DNA from: Strigamia acuminata
Taxonomy: Eukaryota; Arthropoda; Chilopoda; Geophilomorpha; Linotaeniidae
Direction: 5' to 3'
NCBI GenBank assembly: GCA_949358305.1
Contig: OX442315.1
Span: 24,578,427 to 24,642,426, forward strand
DNA length: 64,000 nt
How positions within the stretch are numbered: position 1 is the stretch's first letter; each line of letters starts with the position of its first letter. A program made the position numbers and the translations under genes. The notes beneath the pieces were generated by a model, which saw only the letters and a program-made list of their open reading frames with translations, made no database searches and was not told the DNA's origin. Positions 1-11,026 of the stretch are shown here, piece after piece.

Positions 1-64
1 CACTAAAGATAATTTATGATTCTACTTTATTGTCGTTTACAGAAAAGAATTGAAATCAACATCT
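1..64 (+). other. Intron end and 5' leader of Kidins220 exon 1
   Basis: Positions 1-42 end in a T-rich tract and TTTACAG, a good splice acceptor, so the first exon seen begins at 43 and a non-coding 5' exon probably lies to the left of the window. From 43 the frame into the gene is open for seven codons before the ATG at 65. That ATG sits about as far upstream of the first ankyrin helix as the start methionine of vertebrate Kidins220, which is why I take it as the start. An upstream start in a previous exon is not excluded. Confidence 0.55.
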
Positions 65-1865
65 ATGACCGGAATACATTTTCGGTGCATGTCCAATTTT
101 TTGGCCGAAGGAAACTTCGCCGCTTTCCAAGTATACGTTGAAAATCGTAACGTTAATGTAGACGACAAGGATGAGGTAAAACTCGTGAGTTTTAATTAAC
201 AAAAATAATTTATAAAAATAAATACATTTATATTTTAGAATGGCCAGACCATTTTGATGCTAGCAGCTCAAAAAGGAAGTCGCGACTTCGTACTTGAGCT
301 GCTTCAACGTGGTGCTGATGTTAATGCAGTTGATTATGTATGAAATTGAAATACGGTACACGACTAAGTTTCAAGTTTCACGTCTTAACATTCATTTAGG
401 ACAATTGGAACGCATTGTTAAATGCTGCCAAAGAAGGCCATTGGGAAATCCTTCGAGATTTATTATTCAATAATGCAATACTTGAACACAAAGATCTCGT
501 GGGTCTATATATGTTATTTTACTATTCTATATACCCGTACGTAACGTAAATTAATAATATTTCTCCATAGGGTGGATGGACGGCGCTGATGTGGGCTTGT
601 TATAAGGGAAGAGAGCGGTGTGTTAAACTTCTTTTGGAAAGAGGAGCTGATCCATGCATGCAAGGCCAAGTAATTTGATTTCTTAATTTCTTTACCACTT
701 CAGAAATTATTAATTATCAAAAAATTAATTTCTTATAGTATCACATTTCGTGTTTGATGTGGTCTTCCGGTAGAGGTTTTACCGAAATTGTAAGCGATCT
801 GTTAAGCTACGGGGCTAAAGTGAACGTAGGTGACAAATATGGCACTACCGCTTTGATCTGGGCTTGTAGAAAAGGTCACCTCGCGATCGTTGATGAATTA
901 CTTCGAGCTGGCGCAAACGTGGATACAGTCGGGATGGTATTGAATAAATCGAGAATATCAAATAGCGGTGTATTAATTTGTTATTTTGTTTATAGTATTT
1001 CTGGACACCACTTTCAGTAGCAACGATGGGAAATCATGCCGACATCGTTCACCTCCTTTTGGATTATAAACCCAATGTGAATACACAGGATAAGGATGGA
1101 AACACTGCTTTGATGATCGCGTGTAAAGAAGGTTTTACCGAGATTGCAGTAGCAATACTCAATGTTGGAGCATACGTTAACGTTCAGGACAGGGTATTTT
1201 AAACTATTTACGAGTGAATTTGGGATTTTAAATTTAAATATGCTTACAGGCTGGCGATACGAATTTGATTCATGCTGCTAAATCTGGCCACGTTGAAGTT
1301 GCTGAAGCTCTTATTAAAAAATATGCTGATGTGGATGTTCAAGGCACGGATAAGAAAACCGCATTGTACTGGGCAGTTGAAAAGAATTACATAGATATTA
1401 TAAAATCGATTCTACGTGCCAATCCTGACACAGAATTGGCCACTAAAGTTTGTATAAGAATTGCAAATTGTTTTTATTTATTTATTTATTTATTTATTTT
1501 TTTGTGTGTTTTTAAGGATAGTGACACTCCGCTCATGAAAGCAACACGTAATAGAAACGCAGAAATTGTAGCATTATTGCTGCATAAGAAGTGCAAAGTA
1601 TCAGCCGTTGATAAAGTAATTTTCTAGTTTAATAGTTTTTCTATTGATGATTTTTTTAAATTAATTCAGCTTTTATTTCTTATTTAGAAAGGCGACACGG
1701 CACTCCACATTGCTATGAGAGCACGTAGCAAGGGGATTGTAGAAATACTGCTCGCAAACCCTAAAAATAGTCAAATTTTATATCGACCAAATCGATCGGG
1801 GGAAACACCGTACAATATAGATTCTAGTCATCAGAAAACTATTTTAGGACAAATTTTTGGAGCTC
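65..1865 (+). other. Ankyrin-repeat exons of Kidins220
   Basis: Exons 1-9 encode residues 1 to about 427, with roughly eleven to twelve ankyrin repeats that in this family form the cytosolic N-terminal protein-binding platform. Typical repeat signatures are visible: [62 protein letters not shown]. Exons 2, 3, 4 and 8 are each exactly 99 nt (33 codons) and exons 5, 6 and 7 exactly 198 nt (66 codons), all in phase 0, so exon borders fall once per one or two repeats. The last exon switches to phase 1 at FGAR, where splicing to 1931 reproduces the spacing of the vertebrate protein. Confidence 0.93.
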
Positions 1866-4800
1866 GTACGATTTTTTTATTTAACAAAAGTTTGATTTTG
1901 TTAAAAATTGAAGGTCCGTATTGTTCTTAGGTCGATTAAACACGAATGAAGATAATGAAAATATGTTAGGATATGATTTATATAGCAGTGCTTTAGCTGA
2001 TTTTTTGAGCGAGCCAACATTATCAATGCCTATTTGTATCGGGTTGTACGCTAAATGGGGAAGTGGAAAGTCTTTTTTGTTGGACAAACTTCAAGGTAGA
2101 CTGATATTAATTATTTTCCTCTTGCTTAATCTCGATGATATTGATTTTTTAAAAATAATTATATACGGTATATTTTTTTTCAGATGAAATGACGAATTTT
2201 GCTCGACAGTGGGTGGAACCAGAATTGGTATTTTCAGGACTGCTTTTTTTGTTAGTTTTCCACATAGCTACGACGGCTGGAATTATTCTTGGCATTATTC
2301 TTCTCAATTGGGTCATAGCATTATCTGTAGCCATCGGTGCATTTATTTTGATGTACATGTTTTTGGCCGCTGTTCGAATTGGAATTCATCGTTATGATTT
2401 GGAATACGCTCAAATGATTAGTACCTATTTAGCTAACAAGATGGCATCAACCAAACTGCTTCTTATGGTTTTGTTCTGTCATCCACCGACTGTCTACAAA
2501 GATGATCCGTCTCAGGCCAATCCGATTAGGTACCGAATTAATATCAAATATACTTCAATTTTAGTTAATTATTATTAATTTTTTTAAATGTTTAGATTTT
2601 TATACACTGCTCAAGGTAAGGTAAGCAGTACTGGAAGCGAAAATACTGTTGCTTATATGATTGCATCATTATTTGATGCTTTGGAAAAAGAATACGGAAC
2701 AGTTACTGTTCGGCTCTATACCGTGTTCAAGCCCAGAACTGGTAATTAATGCAAATAGTTACATAATGTAGGAATAGAAAGTATTTTATATTTTTGACAG
2801 TGTCATCATCAGCGTGGAAATGGAGGCGTGTATGCTGTATTCCAAATTTTCTCATTTTTTACGGAACGTTTATATGCACGGTTGTAACTGCGGCTTTGAT
2901 GGTTTCTCATAATGTCACTTTTTTCGACGGACAAGACAAAATATTTACCGAGGGCCACGCGCCCATCCACGCGGCGATTATTGCGCTTATAACCATAATA
3001 AGCGTTATTGTTGTGGCTAACTTGTACACGTGGATTCAAATGTTGACGGCTCTTATTTATCCGACCAACAAACGACTATTTCGATCCATTGCCAAGGCAC
3101 AAGCGTTTAAAATGGATGAATTACAGGCACAAAATTGTTACGCTCAGTTACTGACTGAAGTGGTAATGAAAATGGAACAAATGAGCGTGACTTTATGTAA
3201 AATTTACGTTTTTGTTTGCAGGTTCAGTGCATGGATGCATTCACTGGAAATCAAACGCGTTTGGTTATTGTTGTTGATGGTTTAGATAGCTGTGAACAGG
3301 AAAAAGTCCTGCATAATCTGGATGCAGTTCACGTGTTGTTTTCTAATCCGTCAACACCTTTTATTACATTATTGGCTATAGATCCACACATCATCATCAA
3401 AGTAAAGATGTTTTTATACATTTATGTGCGTGAAATTAATTCAAATGTTTTATTGATAGGCAATTGAAAACAACATCAACAGAGTTTTTAATGATTTAAA
3501 CATAAATGGCCACGATTACTTGCGGAACATCGTCCACTTGCCGTTTTATTTGCAAAATTCAGGGATGCGACGTGTTCGAGTTGCTCAGCGTATTGCAGCC
3601 AAGAAAATGAGTAATCATTGGGGGTTTGACGAACGAGACTCGTTTAGTTTTGGCTCTGGATTAGGCGTGAGAGATGCAATACAATAACAACATACAACTT
3701 GGTAATTAATAAATATATGTTCAATATTTTGTTCTTGTTAGATGAGCAGTCGACGTTTCTCATCTGAATCGAGCATGTCCATACCTGATCGTTTTAAGCA
3801 ATCGCAACGAAAGAACAGCAAAAAGTTGAAGATGAGTGAAAGCGTAGCCAGCAGCATGGGAAATATTAACAGTCGTGTAACTGGTGCCCAAGATTTAACA
3901 AAAGTTTTGTTAACCGATGATTACTTTAGCGATGTTAATCCTCGCAGTATGCGGAGACTAATGAACGTTGTTTATATCACAGGCGAGTGATTTAAATATT
4001 CCACACAATCGATTGTTTATTTTAAATTGTTTTTGTTTTATTTATAGGCCGACTGCTGAAAGCCTTTAACATCGATTTCAATTGGTATCATTTGGCAACT
4101 TGGGTCAATATTACGGAGCAGTGGCCATATCGCACTTCTTGGATTACATTATATTTTGAGAAGAATGAAGACGAGTCTGAAGATAACATGGCTCTCAAAG
4201 CTGTTTATGACAAGTATTAATAAAATTTCTTTGCCTTCTGCCGATGCATTAATGCGGACAAACATTTCCAGGCTGCGTGATCAAATTCCAACGTCAAAAG
4301 AGGTGGAGCCTCTTTTAGAAATCGATCGCGATGAACGAAAATTCGAAATTTTCCTCTCCTATCACAAGGGATCTCTTCAAATAGCTGATTTAAAAATGTT
4401 TTTACCATTTACTATCAACTTGGATCCATATATTCGTAAAATAATCAAAGGTATACAAATTATATTACATATTTCGTTTTGTTTCATAAATGTTTATTAA
4501 TGTAATATAGAGGAGCAGCAGAACAGCGATGACTTGACAGGTCCATCCGTTATATCCATGGTTCCACAATCTAGTTTAAGCACAGTTAGCACACTGACAA
4601 ATTGGCCAAATGCAGAGAACAATAAGAACATTTCCCGAAAAGTATTTTATGCAGCTTAATAAATTGAAAAACTGAACTTTAATTGAATTGAAATGTAACA
4701 GATCTCACGTACGAATGCTCATCGTGTACACCCGTTCGCTTCGGCTCCCGTAATATGTCCTATTCCATCTCAAATGCCTTCGACGGTTACTCCAGTCATG

Positions 4801-6508
4801 TGGGCGCCCTATCCACCAACAACACCAGTCAACAACACAGTCCACCATTCAGTCAGCAGTTTATTTCGAAATACGTTACCTGTATGACTCCGTTAGTTAT
4901 TTGATAATCGAAATTTAAATTCTAATAATTACTTTTGTAAAGCCTACCTTGAGTGAGGTAACGCTCAGCCACTTAGCTGTTAACGAAGTAATGGAATTGT
5001 TGAAAACATTAGACGGAATTAACAAAAATGCCGTACCCGCATACAGCAACGCTTTAAGCGAAAATAACATAAGTGGGAGAGTTCTTTTTTATTGTGATTT
5101 AGATGAATTGAAGAAGGTGAGTTCATATATTTTTTTTTATTTTACTTAATTTTATGAATTCAAATTCAAATTTTTAGGTCATGGGCATGGGTTTTGGAGA
5201 CTGGGAATTATTTCGTTTAACAATACTTAGTCTGCGAGATGCTGAAATGAATTTAATAGAGCTCGGCGAAGGCGACATGAATAACAAAAATGTACATTTT
5301 TCCAAACCAACGGCTAAAAAAGACGCCACGCAAGTAATACCCACGCAAACAACGACTAGTTTTTTAAAATCACCACGAGAACCACCAAAAAACCCACCCA
5401 AAGCCCCGGCCGAACACACGACGGATAAACCATCTCGTGAACGAAGTAGCAGCATAAAGCGAACTGGACAGCAGAACACCCTGGAAAAACAAGTGAATTT
5501 GAAACTAAAAGAAATGAATTGAATTGGTATAAACTTTTTTTTCTATTTTTCTAGGTGAGTTTAGAAGAGCAATTGATTATGGGCGCATTGCAAACTCTAA
5601 GCGAAGACGCTCAAGAAGACGCGTTAGAGTCAATGACCATGCAAGACACAACGGCTCACCCTTCGGGATCGACTCTAAGTCCCATATTATCGGACCCGGA
5701 TGAAGCCGTTGATGCCTTAAGCGATGCAGAAAGTGTTCTGTCGTCCGCTTACGCTGAAACTGATGTGCTTTTCATTCACTCGCCTCATCACGACGATAGG
5801 ACGCTCACTCCTAAACGCGTCCAGGTAATCTCAGCAGAACAGAATTGGCCACGCACTCCTTCGCCCACCCCGCCTACCGCAAGTTTTTTCATTACGTCGG
5901 ATTTTAGCTCGCAAGCGTCTGGAATCGACGGGGTGGGATTTGAAGACTCGGAAATTCCTATGAAAAAACCGATTCGGCCCAGTAACATAAATGTCACACC
6001 AGCCGTTAGTTTTGAATGTTTAAACAAATTGAAAAGCAAGGTTTTAAGTAGTATTTCGCCATCTAAAGCGAGCCAGTTGAAGAGAAGAGAAGATGTGAAA
6101 AGATCCACACCCGTGGGAAGTGACAGTGATTTAAGCGAAAGCACGCCGTTGGTGTCGGCTATGAAACCGCCCAAAACGGATCAAAGAGCGACGCTAAGAT
6201 CAGAAACTCTTACTCTCACAACACCTGGTTTAAATGTCCAAGTTGTTGATGAAAAACAAAAAGTTTTGGAGAGTAGTGAGAAATATTTTAACACTTGTTC
6301 GCCACAGGTGTCGCGAGCAAAAATGTATAGAGGTTCTGTTTCTTTTGATGAGCCCAATGATGGCGCTGTACGAGCTGATGGTTCGGAAAAAGACTTGAAA
6401 AGAAATTTGACAGTTCCGAGGGATCTGGATTTTAGTGGTATGCCGGTGACGCCAACATGTGATGGCCAGTTGATAGAAGTGATAACTAGCACGGAAACTG
6501 TGCTCTAA
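65..6508 (+). CDS. Kidins220: Kidins220/ARMS orthologue, 23 exons
   Basis: Membrane scaffold known in animals as kinase-D-interacting substrate of 220 kDa or ankyrin-repeat-rich membrane spanning protein; it couples Trk/ephrin-type receptors to MAPK signalling. Coding exons: 65-175, 239-337, 400-498, 571-669, 739-936, 996-1193, 1250-1447, 1517-1615, 1688-1865, 1931-2095, 2184-2529, 2596-2741, 2801-3186, 3222-3401, 3460-3666, 3742-3982, 4048-4213, 4272-4450, 4511-4641, 4702-4875, 4943-5116, 5178-5492, 5555-6508. Joined they give about 1680 residues (human about 1770) in the family order: ankyrin repeats (1-~410), KAP P-loop NTPase with four membrane spans (~438-900), linker, SAM-like region (~1201-1281), disordered tail ending TETVL. 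Recognisable stretches include [26 protein letters not shown] and EQWPYRTSW. Least certain borders: the 3187-3221 intron and the donor at 4876. Confidence 0.95.
1931..3666 (+). other. KAP NTPase and transmembrane exons of Kidins220
   Basis: Exons 10-15 encode the KAP-family P-loop domain, which is interrupted by membrane helices. Walker A is AKWGSGKS at about residues 467-474. Hydrophobic spans lie near 497-521, 524-545, 661-680 and 702-722, matching the four spans of the family. Walker B is VVDGLD at about 791-796, followed by SCEQEKVL, and DPHIIIK and NGHDY follow as in vertebrates. The ends of the ankyrin and tail regions would both face the cytosol. No key residue appears lost, so the NTP-binding fold seems intact. 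Confidence 0.93.
3187..3221 (+). other. Very short (35-nt) intron in Kidins220
   Basis: The reading frame must be interrupted between [12 protein letters not shown] and [12 protein letters not shown]. The simplest in-frame solution is donor GTGACT at 3187 and acceptor TTTGCAG ending at 3221, which gives a 35-nt intron. A second AG six bases on (ending 3227) keeps frame and would match the length of the human segment better with a 41-nt intron. A stronger donor GTAATG at 3163 is also in frame but would drop eight conserved-length residues. Splicing is certain; the exact borders are not. Confidence 0.55.
3742..4875 (+). other. Post-KAP and proline-rich linker exons of Kidins220
   Basis: Exons 16-20 encode the region after the NTPase core: a basic, serine-rich insert (residues ~904-950), then [42 protein letters not shown] and [19 protein letters not shown], all close to vertebrate Kidins220, then a serine/proline-rich linker containing [12 protein letters not shown]. 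The intron 4214-4271 is needed because the frame otherwise stops at TAA after YDKY. The donor of exon 20 is ambiguous: GTTACC at 4876 keeps phase 0 with the acceptor at 4942, while the better-looking GTATGA at 4883 gives the wrong phase. Confidence 0.85.
3983..4047 (+). other. Probable GC-AG intron in Kidins220
   Basis: Exon 16 ends in CAG at 3982 and the next bases are GCGAGT, with the acceptor TTTATAG ending at 4047. Splicing here reads [15 protein letters not shown], which lines up residue for residue with VTGRLLRANQISFNW of vertebrate Kidins220. The nearest GT (3987) would put a stop codon just after the join. A GC donor with otherwise strong consensus (CAG before it, GAGT after) is the usual form of GC-AG introns. 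Confidence 0.8.
4943..5492 (+). other. SAM-like domain exons of Kidins220
   Basis: Exons 21 and 22 encode a five-helix SAM-like region at about residues 1201-1281: [33 protein letters not shown] and [20 protein letters not shown]. The ISGRVL and DELKK elements and the GFGDW turn correspond to INGRVL, DELKK and NFGDW in the vertebrate protein. After it comes a lysine/proline/serine-rich stretch. The donor GTGAAT at 5493 is chosen because the frame would stop at 5520-5522 without splicing and because it joins in phase 0 to the exon at 5555. Confidence 0.9.
5555..6505 (+). other. Disordered C-terminal tail of Kidins220 with PDZ ligand
   Basis: The last exon is one open stretch of 317 codons, rich in Ser, Thr, Pro, Asp and Glu, with several SP/TP sites such as RTPSPTPP that could be phosphorylated. 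It shares little with vertebrates except composition and a segment like [10 protein letters not shown], similar in style to the vertebrate EESDNTPLL motif. The final residues TETVL (ETVL codons at 6494-6505) form a class I PDZ ligand (S/T-x-hydrophobic), the same property as the ESIL end of human Kidins220. Confidence 0.85.
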
Positions 6509-7010
6509 ATTGTTTCTCATATTTATAGGTTTTTTTTTTGTTTTTATTTAAATTGATATTTTTGAATCTTTTCTTTTGATGTTATTGTCAGTTTACTGTT
6601 TGTTTTACAAAAATTATTGTATTAATTTTACTGCAGAAAATACTTAATAAATTAGAAATGTATCCGGAGTATGATCGAATTTTTATTCACATGACATCGA
6701 TAAACCTGAATTCCATACTGACTTGTGAGTTTTTGGTATGAGTTTTAATTCACGGGCACGGTATACAGCGCCAATAATTGATAATAGATGTCAGTACTAG
6801 TTACTGTGCTAATGTTTATGTTCGAAAAAATAAAATTATTCGACTAAACTCTTTATTAAACGTTGTTGAATTGTTGTTTTTCTTCTTCCGAAAACAAGAT
6901 AATGTGTGCAAATTACTGTAGCAGAAACGCAAAATTTAATTTAATTTTAATGTTTTTTCAGATTTAAAAGCAATTTTTGTGTAAATCAATAAAGTCGTGT
7001 AAATAAGAAA
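6509..7010 (+). other. 3' UTR and poly(A) region of Kidins220
   Basis: AT-rich DNA after the stop codon. Canonical AATAAA hexamers occur at 6646-6651, 6829-6834 and 6988-6993, so alternative 3' ends are possible. There is no ORF of note. Which signal is used cannot be decided from sequence alone. Confidence 0.6.
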
Positions 7011-7129
7011 TCAGTTGTTAATCATTTATATTACAATGTGCGACTCGAATTTCCGCCGAATTCGATTTCATTTGATATTTGATGTATGATTGGTGTTTTA
7101 TTTACACGAATTTCGTTTATACTGGTTTT

Positions 7130-7202
7130 AGAGATAGCGGACTGATTTCGGGTTTTAAGATGAGCACACAAAATGGCGGCGCTTTAGAGCTGGCGTGTTT
7201 AG
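7130..7202 (+). promoter_or_regulatory. Candidate start of the next plus-strand transcript (YY1-type motif)
   Basis: About 140 bp after the last Kidins220 poly(A) signal lies AAAATGGCGGC (7170-7180), a full YY1/Pho consensus in the orientation usually found just downstream of transcription starts. The local sequence is more GC-rich than its surroundings and ends in TTTAG followed by GTTAAA, a possible splice donor at 7203. The ATG within the motif opens only a four-codon ORF. No TATA box is seen. This is a promoter guess from motif and position. Confidence 0.35.
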
Positions 7203-7306
7203 GTTAAAAATTTTAAATATGTATCTTTCTCGATATCTGTATAAACAGTCATTATCTTTAAAAATAGATTTATTCATTATTCTAATAATAACTCTACTTT
7301 TTATAG

Positions 7307-7378
7307 GCGATTAGAACCCATTAAAAAAAACCGACAACAACACGTGTGAAGCCACCACGATGTCTCATTTGTGTTAAG
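7307..7378 (+). other. Candidate non-coding 5' exon
   Basis: An acceptor-like TTTTTATAG ends at 7306 and AAG is followed by the donor GTAATT at 7379, bounding 72 nt. All three frames contain a stop, but the last 19 codons before the donor are open in phase 0 after a TAA at 7322-7324. The exon contains an ATG with a five-codon ORF. It could be a 5' UTR exon downstream of the start near 7150 and upstream of a very long intron. No similarity is recognised. Confidence 0.25.
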
Positions 7379-8312
7379 GTAATTTAAGCTTAATGCCTAA
7401 TTAAAGCTCGTTATGTCTACATTATACGCGATTTTAGTTAAACTTTAATTACCTCTGGAGGTAAATATTCAATATGTGCGTGGGTGGTTTTACTCATTTT
7501 TTAAAAAAAAAATGTATATTTATATTTTTTTAAAAAGTAATTTGAATGTGGATCGATTTATCGATTTTTGAAGTTAAAAACGAGGAAAATATTTGCCGAT
7601 AAAAGAACAGAAATAACAAGTATGTGATAAATGTCAGTAATTGTAATAGAGAGTGAAATTTTGGGGGTGAATTTATGGCGAGTCGTTTTTACGATATAAA
7701 TCAATGGATAAATGATGTTTTGGGAGTCTCAGGGGTAATGGAAGTGCGAGAAGTTCTTGTCGTGTTTTGTCTCGTCGTTAAGTTGGCGAGGCTTAATAAT
7801 AATTAAATTCTCAACTCTCTAGTGGAGACATGCCCTGTTAATCTCCATTAGGGCAATATTTTAATTTCACGAACCATGCACATTGCAGTCACTTGAATTA
7901 ATTTCCAGCCGTGGAACAGTCTTTGTCTTGAGTTTAATGCAATTGGACTTCTTAATTATAATTCTTAAAGCAACAGAAAAATGGCAATTTCTTATTTCTA
8001 GTTGCTACAAAGTCATTCATGCTCATTGCTCAGCAACCGCCATGCGTATGAGCAATAATAAATGTTTGCATGTACTTTCAAACATTTCTAGCCCAGTGCC
8101 AGAACCTATTGTCCGTGGCATGAATAAAACGGCAATAACTATTGTGTTCATAGCCCACATGAAATAATTGCGAGAATGGCTGCTAACGCAAATGGAGGCA
8201 TTTATCACGCGGGATGCATGCAAATGAGTTTACTTAGTGCTCACTGCTCAACAAGATCTGCACGTATGATCTGCAGTTTCATCAGCCCATTAACAAGAAA
8301 GCTCTGCACAGT

Positions 8313-8340
8313 GCACACACACACATACACACACATACAT
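8313..8340 (+). repeat. (CA)n microsatellite
   Basis: CA dinucleotides broken by two CATA units. Confidence 0.85.
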
Positions 8341-10990
8341 ACTCGAGGTGAAATGAACTAATTTACATTGGCTTTGAAATGAAGAAAGCGTAAATGAGAA
8401 ACCCCTTCTCTTTTCGGGGTTAGAGTTGGAGTCTATTGGTGGAAAACTAATTGAAATGCTTCCTCATTCCGCAGCGTTAGTCGTGAAATGTCGTGCGATG
8501 GATGGATGATATTTCTTTCCTCCTCATTTTCCCTACAGGGGAATTAGAACTGAATAATTCCAATACTTTTTAAATAAACGATGTCTGTTCTGGGAATCTG
8601 TTTGCTTTGAATTTGGCTTTTCTGCGGAAAAGCGTTAATGACCTCAAATTATTAGCGAGTGACATTTTAATCCCCGGATAACGAAAAATCTTAAATGAAT
8701 GCTGTGTTTTGTTATTTAGGACATTCATTATCTAGATCAGTAAAAAAAAAATGTTTTTTTGATTTATTTTTTTTGGTTTGTGTTTTTTTTTTATGGGAAA
8801 TGAAATTGTAGTGCAATTTTATTTGAATCTGTTCAAACCGTAATTTATAGGATGATTGCATGAGGAGGTTACATCTTCTCCAAACCATAAATACAAGCTT
8901 TTATCTTTATTTCACCTTTATTTAGATAAAATATATTTTTAATTAAAACCTTATCAGTTGGAAACGAAGAGGGTTGTTTATTTATTTTTTTTAAAATTTA
9001 TTAATAAAAAACAAAAGCAAAAAAAAGAAAAAAAAAGAAAAAGAAAAAAGCAGCATAATGGATTTTGTGTGTTTCTTTCGACTCACTCAAGATCGTAATA
9101 ATGATGTCATCGGGTTTTTGAGAAATCCGCGGATTTAAAAGTCAAAAGAGGTAAGAAAAGCGCTTTTTGCACAGCTTAAAAATTCACATGGGGTCGAATG
9201 TAATTAGGTTCTGTGAGTGTGCACTTATGTATGAAACAGTAATGAGCCTCTTTCTACTCAACTATTGTGGGCTCGTATCTCAGAAGCCAATCTTTTATCC
9301 CCTTTTTTATTCAGTCGCTCTTATCGGTGCACGAACGGTAATTACGAGTTGTGTCGTGGGCAGCAGCAGCAGTTCGCCAACCAATTGTTTGTTGGCATGC
9401 TGTAATAATAAACAAGTTATTTTAATATCTTTGACTGCATTCAACCAAATTGCACTCGGCTGCCGGAGGGCCAGGCAAGCCTTTCATTTAAACTCGATCT
9501 GCCTGCCAAACGGAATGAGTAAACGCTAAATGACATTGCGTATTGAAAATAAATGTCTTTTTCCTTCTTTCCGCCGTCTTGATTGAATAAGAAACAAATA
9601 CAAACTTGTCAATCAAATAATTGCATCAAATTTCTCTGTCAATTGCAACTCGTTCGGCTCCACATTTTTCTACATTTTTGGAACATGTCCAGGAAACACG
9701 AGCGAACTAGTGGTGCATTGTGTTTCGTTATGTTTTATTGCACTTTGAGAAATTACACTGCTGGAAGAAGGCCCACTTGGATGCTCATTGAATACCAATG
9801 AAGTAATACTATTGCAAACACACTTTGCTTTGATTTTTTTTTTTTTTTTTTTGGAGAATAGTTCAGGATTTTTTTTTTTTTTTAAGATTTAGTGATAGGC
9901 TTAAAGGAGGGGGGCGCGAATGGGTTTAACTGATTTATTCATTTGGGGCGTCGAGTCAATGTTTGTAATGGATTTTTTTTTTGTTTAAAAGAAAGGGTTT
10001 ATAGAATGAAAGGGAATTTTATACGAGTGTTGGATGCATTGATTTGGGGATCCGAATGTGAGCTCATCCTAAATTACTTTGCAGCCTTTTCTCTGCAGGA
10101 TGCAAAGTGGTGTAATTTGAGTTGGCCCTCATGTTTCATCTTAGTCCATTATTCGTGACTTGCACAAGCGATAAGGCTTCAATTTTCTTCGGCTGTTTAG
10201 GAACCTGTTATTGAACTAACTTTTTTTTTAAAAAAAAACAATTTTAATTAAAGGTGAGAGAAATAGATTCCTCCGATCAGAGTTGAAATTTTTTTAATTT
10301 TTTTAATTATTGGGATTAATCATGTCGATATTTATTAATTTTTTTGTTGTGTAACTTAGCTTAAAAAGCGACGTTTCACGTGCAAATGATGCGTGCAACG
10401 TCAACAAAAATTGAATCAAGAAATGTGTCCTCAACCATGAAGTGGCACATGGGTTTTTTGTATTTGTTTTTCTATCAAGAGTTTGGGGGTATTTTAATTT
10501 TAATTGAGTGGTTTTGCAGCTAGCAATTATCTGGTATGGAGTTTTCAGTAGTGAAAACGCGCACATTTTTCACGTGCTTAATGAAGCGCGAATCAACAAG
10601 GAGATGAGTTAGTGAAGAGAAAAGCTTTAGACGGGCAGTCCACTAGAAAGTGGAGTGAAAAGGGGCGGTTTTATTTGAGGGGAAAAGGTTGCCCTTTTTG
10701 GCTATGTAGTATGGTGAACATTTTGATGGGCAAATGGAATTTGCCGCTGCACTTTTCCTTTATGTCAATGTGAGGCTTTCTCTTTCTTGACTGCATAGAG
10801 GAGGACTCAGTGAAAATGTAATTGCATTTCGGACTAAGAGCATCCTGTATTACTGTAAATAAATCAAGTCAGGATCTGTAAAGGATACTAGAGAAACAAT
10901 CCGGCTGTTCCTCCATCCTCTTGGGAGCCATGACAAAGAAATGAGAAGCAGCTCGTCTCCCTTCTCCTCCCACTCTGCCTTTTCCGTCGA

Positions 10991-11026
10991 CTCTTTCTCT
11001 CTCTCTCGTTCTCTCTCTCTCTCTCC
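10991..11026 (+). repeat. (CT)n microsatellite
   Basis: CT dinucleotide tract with a TCGTT interruption. Confidence 0.85.

Noticed and set aside
1866-1930. Read-through ORF after FGAR in Kidins220
   Set aside because: The open frame to 1930 is intron; the donor GTACGA at 1866 gives exact alignment with vertebrate Kidins220.
9167-9529. 120-codon plus-strand ORF
   Set aside because: Mixed hydrophobic content with no family signature or convincing splice structure.
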